Part shown: piece by piece, positions 51,274 to 63,500 of the stretch
Position numbering within the stretch: the first letter of the stretch is position 1
Layout: every line of letters begins with the position of its first letter
Assembly (NCBI GenBank): GCA_001724995.1
Contig: MEFD01000014.1
Span: 186,001-250,000 of the forward strand
Source: Rubrivivax sp. SCN 71-131
Lineage (GTDB): Bacteria; Pseudomonadota; Gammaproteobacteria; Burkholderiales; Burkholderiaceae_C
Length of the DNA: 64,000 nt
Direction of reading: 5' to 3'
Made by a program: the position numbers and the translations under genes
Notes under the pieces: generated by a model
Told to the model about the DNA's origin: nothing
Database searches by the model: none
Seen by the model: only the letters and a program-made list of their open reading frames with translations

Positions 51274-51389
51274 GGGCTGTGACTCCTCCAAATGGGGATC
51301 CAAGGATAAACGGTTCAGTGCCGGAACCCGATCGAGCGCACCGCCATCAGGGATTCACGGGTCGCGCCGGGTCGAGGGGGGGCACCGCC

Positions 51390-52912
<1,523 letters not shown>

Positions 52913-52916
<4 letters not shown>

Positions 52917-55900
52917 GAAGGATCCTTGGCGGGAGGAGGCGCGGCGGCGGCGTCTGCGGCATCGAGCGCGCGGATCTCCGACTCGGGCAGCCCCTGCTCG
53001 GCATCGTGCAGGATGCGCGCCGCGGTGTCGCCGCTCATGCCGGCGTGCGCGGCGTGCTCGGCAAAGCGCTCGCGCTGGCGCGCCGAACCCTTGAAGAAGC
53101 GCCGCACGACGACGAAGAACATCGGCACGAAGAACACCGCCAGCGTGGTGCCGACGAGGATGCCCCCCATGACGCCGGTGCCGATGGCGCGCTGGCTGGC
53201 CGAACCGGCACCGCTGGCGATGGCCAGCGGCAGCACGCCCAGCGAGAAGGCCAGCGAGGTCATGATGATCGGCCGGAAGCGCAGGTGCGCCGCGGCCAGC
53301 GCCGATTTCACGGCGCTCATGCCCTGCGCCTGCAGGTCCTTGGCAAACTCGATGATCAGGATCGCATTCTTCGCCGACAGCCCGATGATGGTGATCAGCC
53401 CGACCTGGAAGTAGACGTCGTTGGTGAGGCCGCGGCCGGTCACCGCCAGCAGCACTCCCAGCACGCCCAGCGGCACGACGAGGATCACGGCAAACGGAAT
53501 CGACCAGCTCTCGTAGAGCGCCGCCAGCGCCAGCACCACCGCCAGGATGGCGAAGCCGTACAGGATGAGCGCCTGGTTGCCCGCCAGCTTCTCCTCGCGC
53601 GACTGCCCGGTCCACGCGAAGCCGAAGCCCTCGGGAAGCTTGGCGGCGAGCATTTCCATCTCGCCCATGGCGTCGCCGGTGGAATAGCCCGGCGCCGCGC
53701 CGCCGGCGATGCGCATCGCCGGGTAGCCGTTGTAGCGGATGGTCTGCATCGGCCCGGTGACCCAGCGCGTGCTCGCGAACGCCGACAGCGGCACCGCCTG
53801 GCCGCGGTTGTTGGGCGCCGTCAGCCGCAGGATGTCCTCGGGCTGCATGCGCGCCGGCGCGTCGGCCTGGATGACCACGCGCTGCAGCCGGCCGCGATTG
53901 GGGAAGTCGTTGACGTAGGCCGAACCGAGCGCGGACGAGATGGTGTGGTTGATGGCGGCGAAACCCACCCCCAGCGCCGCCGCCTTGTCGCGGTCGATGT
54001 CGATCTGCAGCTGCGGCGCGTCCTCCAGGCCGTCCGGGCGCACGCCGGCCAGCACCTTGCTCTGCATCGCCATGCCCAGCATCTGGTTGCGCGCGGCCAC
54101 CAGCGCCTCGTGGCCCTTGCCGGCGCGGTCCTGCAGGCGGAAGGTGAAGCCCGCGCTCACGCCCAGCTCCGGGATCGGCGGCGGGTTCAGCGGGAAGATG
54201 AAGGCGTCCTTCACGCCCGAGAGCGCGCCCATCGCGCGGCCGGCGACCACGGTGGCGCCGTGCTCGGGGCCCTGGCGCTCGTCCCAGGGCTTGAGCGTGA
54301 CGAAGGAGATGCCCGCGTTCTGCCCCTGGCCGGAGAACGAGAAGCCCATCACCGCCACCATGCTCTTCACCTCGGGCTGCGCGAGCAGGTAGCCTTCGAC
54401 CTGCTCGACCACGCGCCGCGTGCGCTCCTGCGTGGCCCCCGGGGGCAACTGGATATTGACGAGGATGTTGCCCTGGTCCTCCTGCGGCAGGAAGGAAGTC
54501 GGCAGCCGCGTGTACATCCAGCCGGCCACGGCCGCCAGCGCGACGTAGACGAGCATGAGCCGCCCGGCGCGCCGCAGCAGCGTCGACACCACGCCTTCGT
54601 AGGCGCGCGTGGCGCGCGTGAAGCGGCGGTTGAACCAGCCGAAGAAGCCGCGCTTCTCGTGGTGATGACCGGCCGCCACCGGCTTCAGCAGCGTGGCGCA
54701 CAGCGCCGGCGTGAGCGACAGCGCCATGAAGGCCGAGATGAAGATCGACACCCCCATCACGGTGGCGAACTGGCGGTAGATGTTGCCCGTCGATCCCGGG
54801 AAGAAGGCCAGCGGCACGAACACCGAGATCAGCACCACGGTGACGCCGATGATGGCGCCCGAGATCTGGCTCATGCCCTTGCGCGTGGCCTGCAACGGCG
54901 GCAGGCCTTCCTCGCTCATGATGCGTTCGACGTTCTCGACCACCACGATCGCGTCGTCGACGACGATGCCGATCACCAGCACCATGCCGAACATGGTCAG
55001 CACGTTGATCGACATGCCCAGCGCCAGCAGCGCGCCGAAGGTGCCCAGCAGCGCCACCGGCACGACGATGGTCGGGATGATCGTGTAGCGCCAGTTCTGC
55101 AGGAACAGGAACATCACGAGGAAGACCAGGCCGATCGCCTCCAGCAGCGTCACCACGACCTCGCTGATCGAGATGCGCACGAAGTCCGAGCTGTCGTAGG
55201 GAATGCTCCAGCCGACCGTGGGCGGGAAGAACGGCTGCAGTTGCGCGAGGCGCTCGCGCACGGCCGTGGACGCCGCCAGCGCATTGCCGGTGGGCGAGAG
55301 CTGGACACCGATGCCCGCGGCCGGCTTGCCGTTCAGTCGCGCCGAGGTGGCGTAGCTCTGCGCGCCCAGTTCGATGCGCGCGACGTCCTTCAGGTACACC
55401 GCCGCGCCCGCGGCGTCGGCGCGCAGCACGATGCGCCCGAACTGCTCGACCGTGCCGAGCTGGCCCGGCACGACCACGGTGGCCGTGATGCCCTGCCCGG
55501 CCACCAGCGGCAGGTCGCCGATCGCGCCGCCCGAGACCTGCGCGTTCTGCTGGCTGATCGCGGCGGCGACGTCGGCGGTCGACAGGTTGTAGCTCTGCAG
55601 CCTGGCCGGGTCGATCCAGATGCGCATCGCGCGCTCGGCGCCGAAGAGCTGCGCCTGGCCGATGCCCGGCAGGCGCTGCAGCTCGGGCACGATGTTGCGC
55701 GAGGCGTAGTCGGTCAACTCGTTGATGTCGTAGTCGGGATCCGACGACGACAGCATCGTGAAGAGCAGGAAGTTCGAGCGCGCCTTGTCCACGCGCACGC
55801 CCTGCTGCACCACCGCCGGGGGCAGCCGCGGCGTGGCGCGCGAGAGGCGGTTCTGCACCTCCACCTGCGCCAGGTCGGCGTTGGTGCCGGGCTCGAAGCT

Positions 55901-56176
55901 GATGGTGATCGAGCCGCTGCCGTCGGCCTGCGCGACCGACTCCATGTAGGCCATGCCGGGCGCGCCGTTGATCTCGCGCTCGATCACCGAGAGCACCGCG
56001 TCTTCCAGCACCTGCGCCGAGGCGCCCGGATAGAAGGTGCTCAGCACGATGGTCGGCGGCGCCACCGGCGGATACTGGGCAATCGGCAGCTGGGTGATCG
56101 AAGTCGCCCCCAGCACCATGATGAAGAGCGCGACCACCCAGGCGAAGATCGGGCGATCGATGAAGAACTTGGCCAT
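52913..56176 (-). CDS. HAE1-family RND multidrug efflux permease (AcrB/MexB-like)
   Basis: MAKFFIDRPIFAWVVALFIMVLGATSITQLPIAQYPPVAPPTIVLSTFYPGASAQVLEDAV; GIVVDDAIVVVENVERIMSEEGLPPLQATRKGM. Confidence 0.95.
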
Positions 56177-56209
56177 GCGTCGGTCCTGCTTCGGTCCTGC
56201 GGTTGCCGC

Positions 56210-57487
56210 TCAGCGCGACGCGGCCGAGGCGGGCGCGGCCGCGGCGGCCGCCGAGGCCTGCGCGGGTGCCGCACCGGCGCCGCCCGCCTTGGCGGGGTTC
56301 CAGGGCACGGCCTTGACCACCTTGGCGCCGAACATCAGCTTCATCGCCCCTTCGACCATCACCTGCTCGCCGGGCGCCAGGCCCTCGGTGACGATCCACT
56401 GCCCGTCCTGGGCGCCGCGGATCTTCACCGGCCGGGGCGTCACCTGCCCGTCCGCGGCCACGACGAGCACGCTGTCGCCGCGGCTGCCGCGCGTCACGGC
56501 CTGCTGCGGCAGCAGCATCACGCCCTCCATCTGCGCCTGCTGCAGCCGCGCGCGCACGTACATGCCGGGCAGGAGCAGCCCGCGCGGATTGGGCACCTCG
56601 GCGCGCAGGCTGACCTGCCCGGTGGCCGGGTCGACCGTCAGGTCGGTGAACAGCAGGCGGCCGGCTTGGGCATGGGGCTGGCCATCCTCGAGCAGGATCT
56701 GCACGCGCGCCGCCTCACCCTGGCCGGCGCGCACGAGCTGGCCCGCACCGAGCGCCTGGCGCAGCCGCAGCACCTCGTTCGCGGACTGCGTGATGTTCAG
56801 GTAGAGCGGGTCGATCTGCTGCACCGTGGCCAGCTGCGTGCCTTCCTGGGCGCTGACGAGCGCGCCTTCGGTGACCAGCGAGCGGCCGATGCGCCCGCTG
56901 ATCGGCGACGTCACGGTGGCGTAGCCGCGCTGGATGCCGGCGCTGCGCACCGCGGCCTCGCCCGCCGCCACCTGCGCCTCGGCTGCCCGCTGCGCCGCCA
57001 CCGCCGCGTCGTACTCCTGCGGGCTCACCGCCTGCACGGCCACGAGCGGCTTGTAGCGCGCGGCCAGCGCGCCGGCCTGCGCGAGCTGGGCCCGCGCCTG
57101 CGCCAGCCCGGCCTGCGCGCTCTGCAGCGCGGCCTCGTAGGGCGAGGGGTCGATCTGGTACAGCGCCTGTCCGGCACGCACCTCGCTGCCCTCGGTGAAG
57201 AGGCGCTTCTGCAGGATGCCGGTGGCCTGCGCCCGCACCTGCGCCACCCGCGAGGCCTCGAGCCGCCCCGGCAGCTCCGCACTCAGGTTGACCGTTCCCG
57301 GCTGTACCGCAAGCACCGCCACTTCCGGCGGCGGCATCTGTCCGCCCGGCCCGCCCGGCGCACCCGCGCCGGCGCCCTGCCCGTCGCCATTGCCGCAGGC
57401 GGCAAGCCCCAGGGCGAGCGCAGCGGCGGTACCGAGGAGCACCCAGCGGTGCGAGGCGGGCGGGCGGTGGGTGTGGAGCTGTGACAT
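56210..57487 (-). CDS. RND efflux membrane-fusion lipoprotein (AcrA/MexA-like)
   Basis: ALGLAACGNGDGQ lipobox; VNLSAELPGRLEASRVAQVRAQATGILQKRLFTEGSEVRAGQALYQIDPSPYEAALQSAQAGLAQARAQL. Confidence 0.93.
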   Translation of the reverse strand: MSQLHTHRPPASHRWVLLGTAAALALGLAACGNGDGQGAGAGAPGGPGGQMPPPEVAVLAVQPGTVNLSAELPGRLEASRVAQVRAQATGILQKRLFTEGSEVRAGQALYQIDPSPYEAALQSAQAGLAQARAQLAQAGALAARYKPLVAVQAVSPQEYDAAVAAQRAAEAQVAAGEAAVRSAGIQRGYATVTSPISGRIGRSLVTEGALVSAQEGTQLATVQQIDPLYLNITQSANEVLRLRQALGAGQLVRAGQGEAARVQILLEDGQPHAQAGRLLFTDLTVDPATGQVSLRAEVPNPRGLLLPGMYVRARLQQAQMEGVMLLPQQAVTRGSRGDSVLVVAADGQVTPRPVKIRGAQDGQWIVTEGLAPGEQVMVEGAMKLMFGAKVVKAVPWNPAKAGGAGAAPAQASAAAAAAPASAASR

Positions 57488-57594
57488 GGGGTCCAACGGG
57501 CTCGGGCATCGGGCAGCCATGCGCGCCGGAGCTGGGCACGGCCGGGAATGGGAGGAGGTGCAGGTGGTCTGGCCGACCACAGCGGCGCGGATTC

Positions 57595-57618
57595 TACATA
57601 CATCCGCGAATGTATGTC
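57595..57618. promoter_or_regulatory. AcrR-like palindromic operator between the divergent efflux and tetR genes
   Basis: TACATACATCCGCGAATGTATGTC, perfect ACATACAT/ATGTATGT arms with a 6-nt spacer; directly abuts the TAGAAT (57620-57625) -10-like box of the tetR gene. Confidence 0.8.
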
Positions 57619-57685
57619 ATAGAATCGTTGCCGGTATTTTCGTTGCGCGGGCCCCTGCCCGCTTGTCGCGGCCCTCTCGAGAAAC

Positions 57686-58330
57686 ATGGCTAGACGCACC
57701 AAGGAAGAAGCCCTGGCCACGCGCGAAGCGTTGCTGGACGCCGCCGAGCGCGTGTTCCAGCAGCGCGGCGTGGCGCGCACCTCGCTGGCCGACATCGCGC
57801 AGGCCGCAGGCGTCACGCGCGGTGCGCTCTACTGGCACTTCAAGGACAAGGCCGCCCTCTTCAACGCCATGATGGACCGCGTGACGCTGCCCCTTGGCAC
57901 CGAGAGCGAAGACGCGCTGGACACGCCGGGCGACCCCCTTCCGCCCCTGTGCCAGCAGCTCGCCCGCGCCGTGCAGCAGATCGTGCACGACGAGCGCACG
58001 CGGCGCGTGTTGCGCATCGCCATGCAGAAGGTCGAGCACGTCGAGGAACTCGGGCCGGTGATCGCCCGCCACATCCGCATCCACCGCCTGAACACGGCCC
58101 TCGAGCGCCAGGTCCTCGAGCGCGCCGCCGCGCTGCGCGGCTGCACGCTGCCGGCACCCTCCGACCAGCTCGCCCACGGCTTTCACGGCATGGTCCACGG
58201 CCTGATCTACAGCTGGCTGCTGGACGAGGGCTTCGACCTGCAGGCCACCGCCGACGCCTCGGTGCGCGCCTTCATGCAAGGCATCGGGCTGCCGCTGCCG
58301 CTTCTCGCGCCCGACGCGGCCGTGCCATAG
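57686..58330 (+). CDS. TetR-family repressor (AcrR/TtgR-like) of the divergent RND pump
   Basis: MARRTKEEALATREALLDAAERVFQQRGVARTSLADIAQAAGVTRGALYWHFKDKAALFNAMMDRV. Confidence 0.92.
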   Translation: MARRTKEEALATREALLDAAERVFQQRGVARTSLADIAQAAGVTRGALYWHFKDKAALFNAMMDRVTLPLGTESEDALDTPGDPLPPLCQQLARAVQQIVHDERTRRVLRIAMQKVEHVEELGPVIARHIRIHRLNTALERQVLERAAALRGCTLPAPSDQLAHGFHGMVHGLIYSWLLDEGFDLQATADASVRAFMQGIGLPLPLLAPDAAVP

Positions 58331-58524
58331 CCGCGGCGCGTGGGCTTGCGGGCCGGCGCCCCTGCGCATGACCCGCCCACCGGTACGCATCCGCCCCGCG
58401 ACCCGTTGCGCGAACCGATCGACGCCCTCATCCGCGCCGGTCTGGCGGCGGAAGACGGTGTTTATCGAGCGCTGGCCGCTAAGCGTGAGCGTCCAGCCGC
58501 GCCACCTTGACGGCGGGTCACTGC

Positions 58525-58840
58525 TCAGGCAGTCGCTGGCACCCAGCGATATGGCAGCAGTTCTTCGATGCGCCTGTTGAGCTGCGTGGGCAGCCGCCGC
58601 AGCACATCGCTGAGGTAGGCGAAGGGGTCGTGGCCGTTGATCCGCGCGGACTGCACCAGGCTCATCACCATCGCTGCGCGTTGCCCGGCCAGCTCGCTGC
58701 CGACGAACATCCAGGCCTTGCGCCCCATCGCCCAGGGCTTGATCTGCCGCTCCAGGTGGTTGTTGTCGATGGGCACGGCGCAGTCTTCGAGGTGGCACGT
58801 CAGCGCCTTCCAGTGCCGCAGCGTGTAGTCGATGGCCGCA
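58525..58840 (-). pseudogene. IS66-family transposase C-terminal remnant
   Basis: AIDYTLRHWKALTCHLEDCAVPIDNNHLERQIKPWAMGRKAWMFVGSELAGQRAAMVMSLVQSARINGHDPFAYLSDVLRRLPTQLNRRIEELLPYRW; the N-terminal part of the transposase is absent. The upstream boundary is approximate. Confidence 0.85.
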
Positions 58841-58998
58841 GCCGCCGGCCCTCCGTCGACACCTAGCGCTGCAGCTGCTAGGCGCCCAGTTGCGGCAAGA
58901 AGGGCCGCTATGCAGTTCATTTCCCGCGTTCAACGCCCGGCTTGGCCCAGGATCATCGCTGCACGAGCTGGTTAGATCCCGGCCACGCGGAGATATCG

Positions 58999-60180
58999 AT
59001 GAGCATCCCAAGCGCCCCGTTGTATGTCACGCGCCCCGACCTGCCGCCGTTGGAGGAGTTCCTGCCCTACCTTCGCGAGATCTGGGACAGCCGGGTGCTG
59101 ACCAATGGCGGCCCCTACCATCGGCGCCTCGAACAGGCTCTGTGCGAATACCTCGGCGTGCGCCACATCGCGCTCTTTACCAACGCCACCATTGGTCTCG
59201 TCACGGCGCTGCAGGCGCTGCGCATCCGCGGAGAAGTCATCACCACGCCCTACTCCTTCGTAGCCACCGCACACGCGCTGCAGTGGAATGGCATCCGCCC
59301 GGTGTTCGCGGACATCGACCCGGTGACTCACAACCTCGACCCGCACTCGATCGAGGCGGCCATCACGCCCGAGACCACGGCGATCATGCCGGTGCACTGC
59401 TACGGCGCGCCCTGCAACGTGAAGGCCATCGAACGCATCGCCACAGCGTACAACCTCAAGGTCGTGTATGACGCCGCGCACGCGTTCGGCGTGCGGCTCA
59501 ACGGCGCGAGCGTGCTCGCCGAAGGCGACCTGTCGGTGCTGAGCTTCCACGCGACCAAGGTGTTCAATACCTTCGAAGGCGGCGCCATTGTTTGCCCCGA
59601 CGCGCGCGTCAAGCAGCATATCGACCACCTCAAGAACTTCGGCTTCGTCAACGAGACAACGGTGGTGGCCACGGGCATTAACGGCAAGATGAGCGAGTTC
59701 AACGCCGCATTGGGCCTGCTGCAGCTGCAGCACGTCGATCAGGCGATCGCGAGGCGGGGCCAGATCGATGCGCTGTACCGGTCTCTCCTCGACGGCGTGG
59801 AAGGGCTGCGTCTACCCGCCTCGCCGGTAAACGCCCTGTCCAATCACTCCTATTTCCCGATCCTCGTCGACGACGCCTTCCCCGTCTCGCGCGACGCGCT
59901 CTGCCACCGCCTGCGCGAACATGGCATCGTCGCGCGGCGCTACTTCTACCCCCTGATCTCCGAGTTCCCGATGTATCGCGGGCTTCCCTCGGCACAGCCA
60001 GAGCGGCTACCAGTGGCCGCCGACACCTCACGCCGGGTCTTGTGCCTGCCCATCTACCCCTCGCTGGCCGACGCGGACGTGCACCGCGTGGCCAAATTGA
60101 TTCACGATGCCGCCGTGTCGAGCCGCCGCCTGCCGGTGCGTCGGGCGGCCACGGCCACGCCGCGCATGGCCGCGATCTGA
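58999..60180 (+). CDS. DegT/DnrJ/EryC1/StrS-family sugar aminotransferase
   Basis: [98 protein letters not shown] (PLP Lys). Start at 58999. Confidence 0.93.
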   Translation: MSIPSAPLYVTRPDLPPLEEFLPYLREIWDSRVLTNGGPYHRRLEQALCEYLGVRHIALFTNATIGLVTALQALRIRGEVITTPYSFVATAHALQWNGIRPVFADIDPVTHNLDPHSIEAAITPETTAIMPVHCYGAPCNVKAIERIATAYNLKVVYDAAHAFGVRLNGASVLAEGDLSVLSFHATKVFNTFEGGAIVCPDARVKQHIDHLKNFGFVNETTVVATGINGKMSEFNAALGLLQLQHVDQAIARRGQIDALYRSLLDGVEGLRLPASPVNALSNHSYFPILVDDAFPVSRDALCHRLREHGIVARRYFYPLISEFPMYRGLPSAQPERLPVAADTSRRVLCLPIYPSLADADVHRVAKLIHDAAVSSRRLPVRRAATATPRMAAI

Positions 60181-60191
60181 GCGGGCGCGCC

Positions 60192-60926
60192 ATGGCAGCA
60201 CCTTTGCCCCGACTGTTCGGTCTGTATGGCGCCGGCGGCTTTGGACGCGGCGTAATGCCGCTGGCCCAGGCCCAGTTGAGGGGAGCGAGCGACGGTCCTC
60301 CCTGGCAGATCGTGTTCGTGGAGTCCCTCCCTGCCCGCCTGCATGTCAACGGCGTGCCGCTAGTGTCGGAGGACGAATTCTTCGCGCTGCCCTGCTCCGA
60401 GCGGCGCTTCAGCGTCGCGATTGCCGATGCTGCGAGCCGCGCACGCATCGCGGCTCGCTGCGAAGCGCGTGGCGCACGTCCGCTTACCTTGCGAGCGGCC
60501 GACGCCCTGTGCTACGACGACGTCAAGCTTGGCGATGGCGCGGTACTGTGCGCGCGCGTGGTGATCACGTCGAACGTCAAGATCGGCCGGCACTTCCATG
60601 CCAACCTCTTCTCCTACGTCGAGCACGATTGCGTGATCGGCGACCATGTGACCTTCGCGCCCCGCGTGAGCTGCAACGGGCACGTGCACATCGGCGACGA
60701 CGTCTACGTGGGCGCCGGGGCCTTGATCAAGCCGGGGGTGCCCGGCGGTCTGCCCCGTCGCATCGGCGAAGGCGCGGTGATTGGCATGGGCGCCGTCGTG
60801 ACGCGGGACGTCGAGCCTTACACCACCGTCGTGGGCAACCCGGCACGCCCTTTGCGCAGGGGCGCAGCGGTACCGTCGGTCAGTCGATCTCTGGCGGGAG
60901 CGGCGCCTCGCACAACGCCACATTGA
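60192..60926 (+). CDS. NeuD/PglD-like left-handed beta-helix sugar acyltransferase
   Basis: N-terminal [17 protein letters not shown]; hexapeptide repeats [55 protein letters not shown]...[17 protein letters not shown]. Confidence 0.85.
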   Translation: MAAPLPRLFGLYGAGGFGRGVMPLAQAQLRGASDGPPWQIVFVESLPARLHVNGVPLVSEDEFFALPCSERRFSVAIADAASRARIAARCEARGARPLTLRAADALCYDDVKLGDGAVLCARVVITSNVKIGRHFHANLFSYVEHDCVIGDHVTFAPRVSCNGHVHIGDDVYVGAGALIKPGVPGGLPRRIGEGAVIGMGAVVTRDVEPYTTVVGNPARPLRRGAAVPSVSRSLAGAAPRTTPH

Positions 60927-62025
60927 CAAGCTGGCGCGTGCGCGGCCGCTGCACGTCCCGACCGATCATCGCCATCACAGCGCGACGCTGCGTGACCCGC
61001 TGGGCCGCGTCGAGTGGGTCCATCTTCAGCGCATCGAGGTCACCCACGAGCAGACCCTGGCGCTTCAGCCAGCCGTGCATGGGGCAGCGCCGATTGAGGA
61101 ACACGCGCGCACCCAGCTGCGCACTGATGTATACATTGCCCAGCGCTTGCTGGCGCAGGGTGTTGAGCACCAGCGTGCCGCAGCGCGACAGCGTGTCAAT
61201 GTACTGCGCCTTGTCGACGTAGTCGGTCAGCGCCACGAACGCATGGCCGAACAGCTCCTGGCCGCGCCTGGCCACCGCGCGGCCGTAGACCGAATCGCCA
61301 TAGCTCAGCGGCGCCACCAGCCGGCGTCCGTCGAGGTTCACCTGCTTGCGGATCGACTCGAACAACTCCAAGTGGTTGTTCGTGGGTGTCGCACTGTTGC
61401 CCACCAGCAGGTCGGGGCCGGGCGCCTCCGCCACGGGTCCGCCTGGGCCGAAGTCGTCCTCGGCAGTGCCGTAATTCCAGCGCAGGTAACGCGCCTTGAA
61501 GCCGGGCTGGTGCTGCCGCACCAAGCGGTACTCCACGTCCATCACCGGGCAGAACAGGTCCACGCGCTGCAAGGCGGCACGCTCGTCGGCCGTGGGCTTG
61601 CGGTAGGGGCGCGCGGAAGCTAGCACCGAGACCACAGGGTCATGTGGCAGAGTCGGCCGCAGCTTGGCCAGCAGCGACGCCGTCGCCGGCTGGATCAGGC
61701 CCTCGGGGAAGGCATCGTTGATCAGCCCGTAGTAGTCGTAGCCCCAGCCGAGCCAGATGACCAGGGGACCCGCCGGCAACCGCCCCAGCACCTGGAGATG
61801 TGCCCCTGGCAGACCGTGGAAGATCACCGACCGCACGTCGGGCGCCATCGCAGCGCGCACGAGGCCTTCGACGTCCACCGTGCGCGGCCGCACCTGTGTC
61901 AGGTAGCGGAACGGCGCCCGGGCCCCGAGGATCACGGTCTCATGTGATCCAGGTGCCACCGCCTCGAATTCGCGCAAGGCCATGTCGATGAACTTGTCGT
62001 CAAGCACCACGTGCAGGATCTTCAT
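60880..62025 (-). CDS. Glycosyltransferase family 56-like (TDP-Fuc4NAc transferase, WecF-like)
   Basis: [102 protein letters not shown]. Confidence 0.75.
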   Translation of the reverse strand: MKILHVVLDDKFIDMALREFEAVAPGSHETVILGARAPFRYLTQVRPRTVDVEGLVRAAMAPDVRSVIFHGLPGAHLQVLGRLPAGPLVIWLGWGYDYYGLINDAFPEGLIQPATASLLAKLRPTLPHDPVVSVLASARPYRKPTADERAALQRVDLFCPVMDVEYRLVRQHQPGFKARYLRWNYGTAEDDFGPGGPVAEAPGPDLLVGNSATPTNNHLELFESIRKQVNLDGRRLVAPLSYGDSVYGRAVARRGQELFGHAFVALTDYVDKAQYIDTLSRCGTLVLNTLRQQALGNVYISAQLGARVFLNRRCPMHGWLKRQGLLVGDLDALKMDPLDAAQRVTQRRAVMAMIGRDVQRPRTRQLVNVALCEAPLPPEID

Positions 62026-63500
62026 CGCGGGGCCCCGCACAGCGCACGACCGTCGAAGCCTTTGTCGATGAAGGACAGGTCCGGCACCAACTGGCCCCAT
62101 AGGTCGCGGGCGCGCTGGCGCACGGCCATGTCGTCCGGGGCCCAGAGCACGACGCGGAACCCGGCGCGATCCAGTTGCGAGGCCGCCAGTGGCAGGCATA
62201 GCGCCGCTGCCTGGCCGCGCAGCCTTGCCACGTCGCTCGACACCAGGAGCACGTTGAAGCCATCGGCGTCATCGGGCAAGGCTGACAGGTCGGGCAATTG
62301 CGCCGTCAAGGTGTCGAAACCGACGTCGGCGTCTTCAAGATGCACCACCTCGGCATCGACGCCCGCCTGCGCTAGACGAGCATAAAGCGCCACCGCCCGC
62401 TCGCGCTCGCCGGTCACGCTGAGCATGCGGCCGCCCAGGACGTGGACCATAGCCTGCAGCGGGGCCGCCAGTTCGCCGGCACCCAGTTCCAGCACGCGAA
62501 GCGGCTGCGTGCCCGCCTGCAACCAGCGCCACCAACGCCAGGCGGTGCACAGGTCCGGACTCTCGCCCTGCCCGTCCATCGCCAGCTCCAGCAACGCGGG
62601 GCACTGGCGGGTTAGGGCGGCGGCGGCGGCCTGCAACCACGGGTCGGCCGGACTGCGCGCCGTGTCCGGCGCCGCTACCACCGCCAGTTCGGCCGGCTGG
62701 CTCTGCAACCGCGTGAGCATCGAGGCGAAGGCTTCATCCGCCGCGGGATGCTCGCCAAACACCCAGCGACGGCAAGGCAGCGGCGGCTTCGCCAGTACCT
62801 GGCGCGCGGCGGCCATCTGGCGGGTAGAGTTCAGGCCCTGGGCCTGCGGATCGCTGTTGTGGTGCGACGCTGGATTGCTCGCGGTGTAGCGATAGGCCAC
62901 CAGCGGCAGGTGTTTGTAACGCCGCGTCTGGTCAAGCACCGGGTAGGCGATCGCGAAGTCGCAGGCGGCACGGAACCATTCGCCCTGGTCATCCCGCAGA
63001 TAGGACTCGGGCACCGACTCGAACAGCGGGGCCCGGAAGCTAAAGAGGTGGCTGGTCTTCCAGCCTTGAATGCGTGGCGCGTTGAATGGATCGAGCGGAC
63101 CGGTCTTGCCGACCGCGCCGGCATCGGTCTCGTAGCGCGTCCAGACAACGTCATGCCCGCTTTCGTATTCGGTGGCCAGCAGGGCAAGGGCATCGGCACG
63201 CGCGAGCTGGTCGTCGGCGTCGACGATCGCGACGAAGTCGCCCTTCGACAGCACCGCCCGCAGGTGCACGTGGGCGTTGCGCGCCTTGCCCCAGGACTCC
63301 AGGTTGCGCACCATCGTGTGCCGCCCCGGGAAGTGCGCGTCGAGCGCAGCCTGGGCAAGGTCAGCGGTCGCATCTGTCGAGGCGTCGTCCACGAACAGCA
63401 CGTGAACGGCCGGGTGAGTCTGCCACATCAGGCTGTCGATCGCCGCGGGCACATAGCGCTCGCAGTTCCGGCCGGACATGTACACGAGCGCTCTTTGCAT
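62022..63500 (-). CDS. Family 2 glycosyltransferase fused to a C-terminal methyltransferase-like domain
   Basis: ALVYMSGRNCERYVPAAIDSLMWQTHPAVHVLFVDDASTDATADLA, KGDFVAIVDADDQLARADAL (DXD); C-terminal LRVLELGAGELAAPLQAMVHVLGGRMLSVTGERERAVALYARLAQAGVDAEVVH. Confidence 0.8.
   Translation of the reverse strand: MQRALVYMSGRNCERYVPAAIDSLMWQTHPAVHVLFVDDASTDATADLAQAALDAHFPGRHTMVRNLESWGKARNAHVHLRAVLSKGDFVAIVDADDQLARADALALLATEYESGHDVVWTRYETDAGAVGKTGPLDPFNAPRIQGWKTSHLFSFRAPLFESVPESYLRDDQGEWFRAACDFAIAYPVLDQTRRYKHLPLVAYRYTASNPASHHNSDPQAQGLNSTRQMAAARQVLAKPPLPCRRWVFGEHPAADEAFASMLTRLQSQPAELAVVAAPDTARSPADPWLQAAAAALTRQCPALLELAMDGQGESPDLCTAWRWWRWLQAGTQPLRVLELGAGELAAPLQAMVHVLGGRMLSVTGERERAVALYARLAQAGVDAEVVHLEDADVGFDTLTAQLPDLSALPDDADGFNVLLVSSDVARLRGQAAALCLPLAASQLDRAGFRVVLWAPDDMAVRQRARDLWGQLVPDLSFIDKGFDGRALCGAPR

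Noticed and set aside
52917-56399. N-terminal part of the 1669-aa ORF 51390..56399
   Set aside because: Out-of-frame shadow of the RND permease; only the part from 52916 downward is the OprM-like protein.
53006-57484. 1492-aa plus-strand ORF
   Set aside because: Antisense to the RND pump and membrane-fusion genes; Arg/His/Gln-rich shadow translation.
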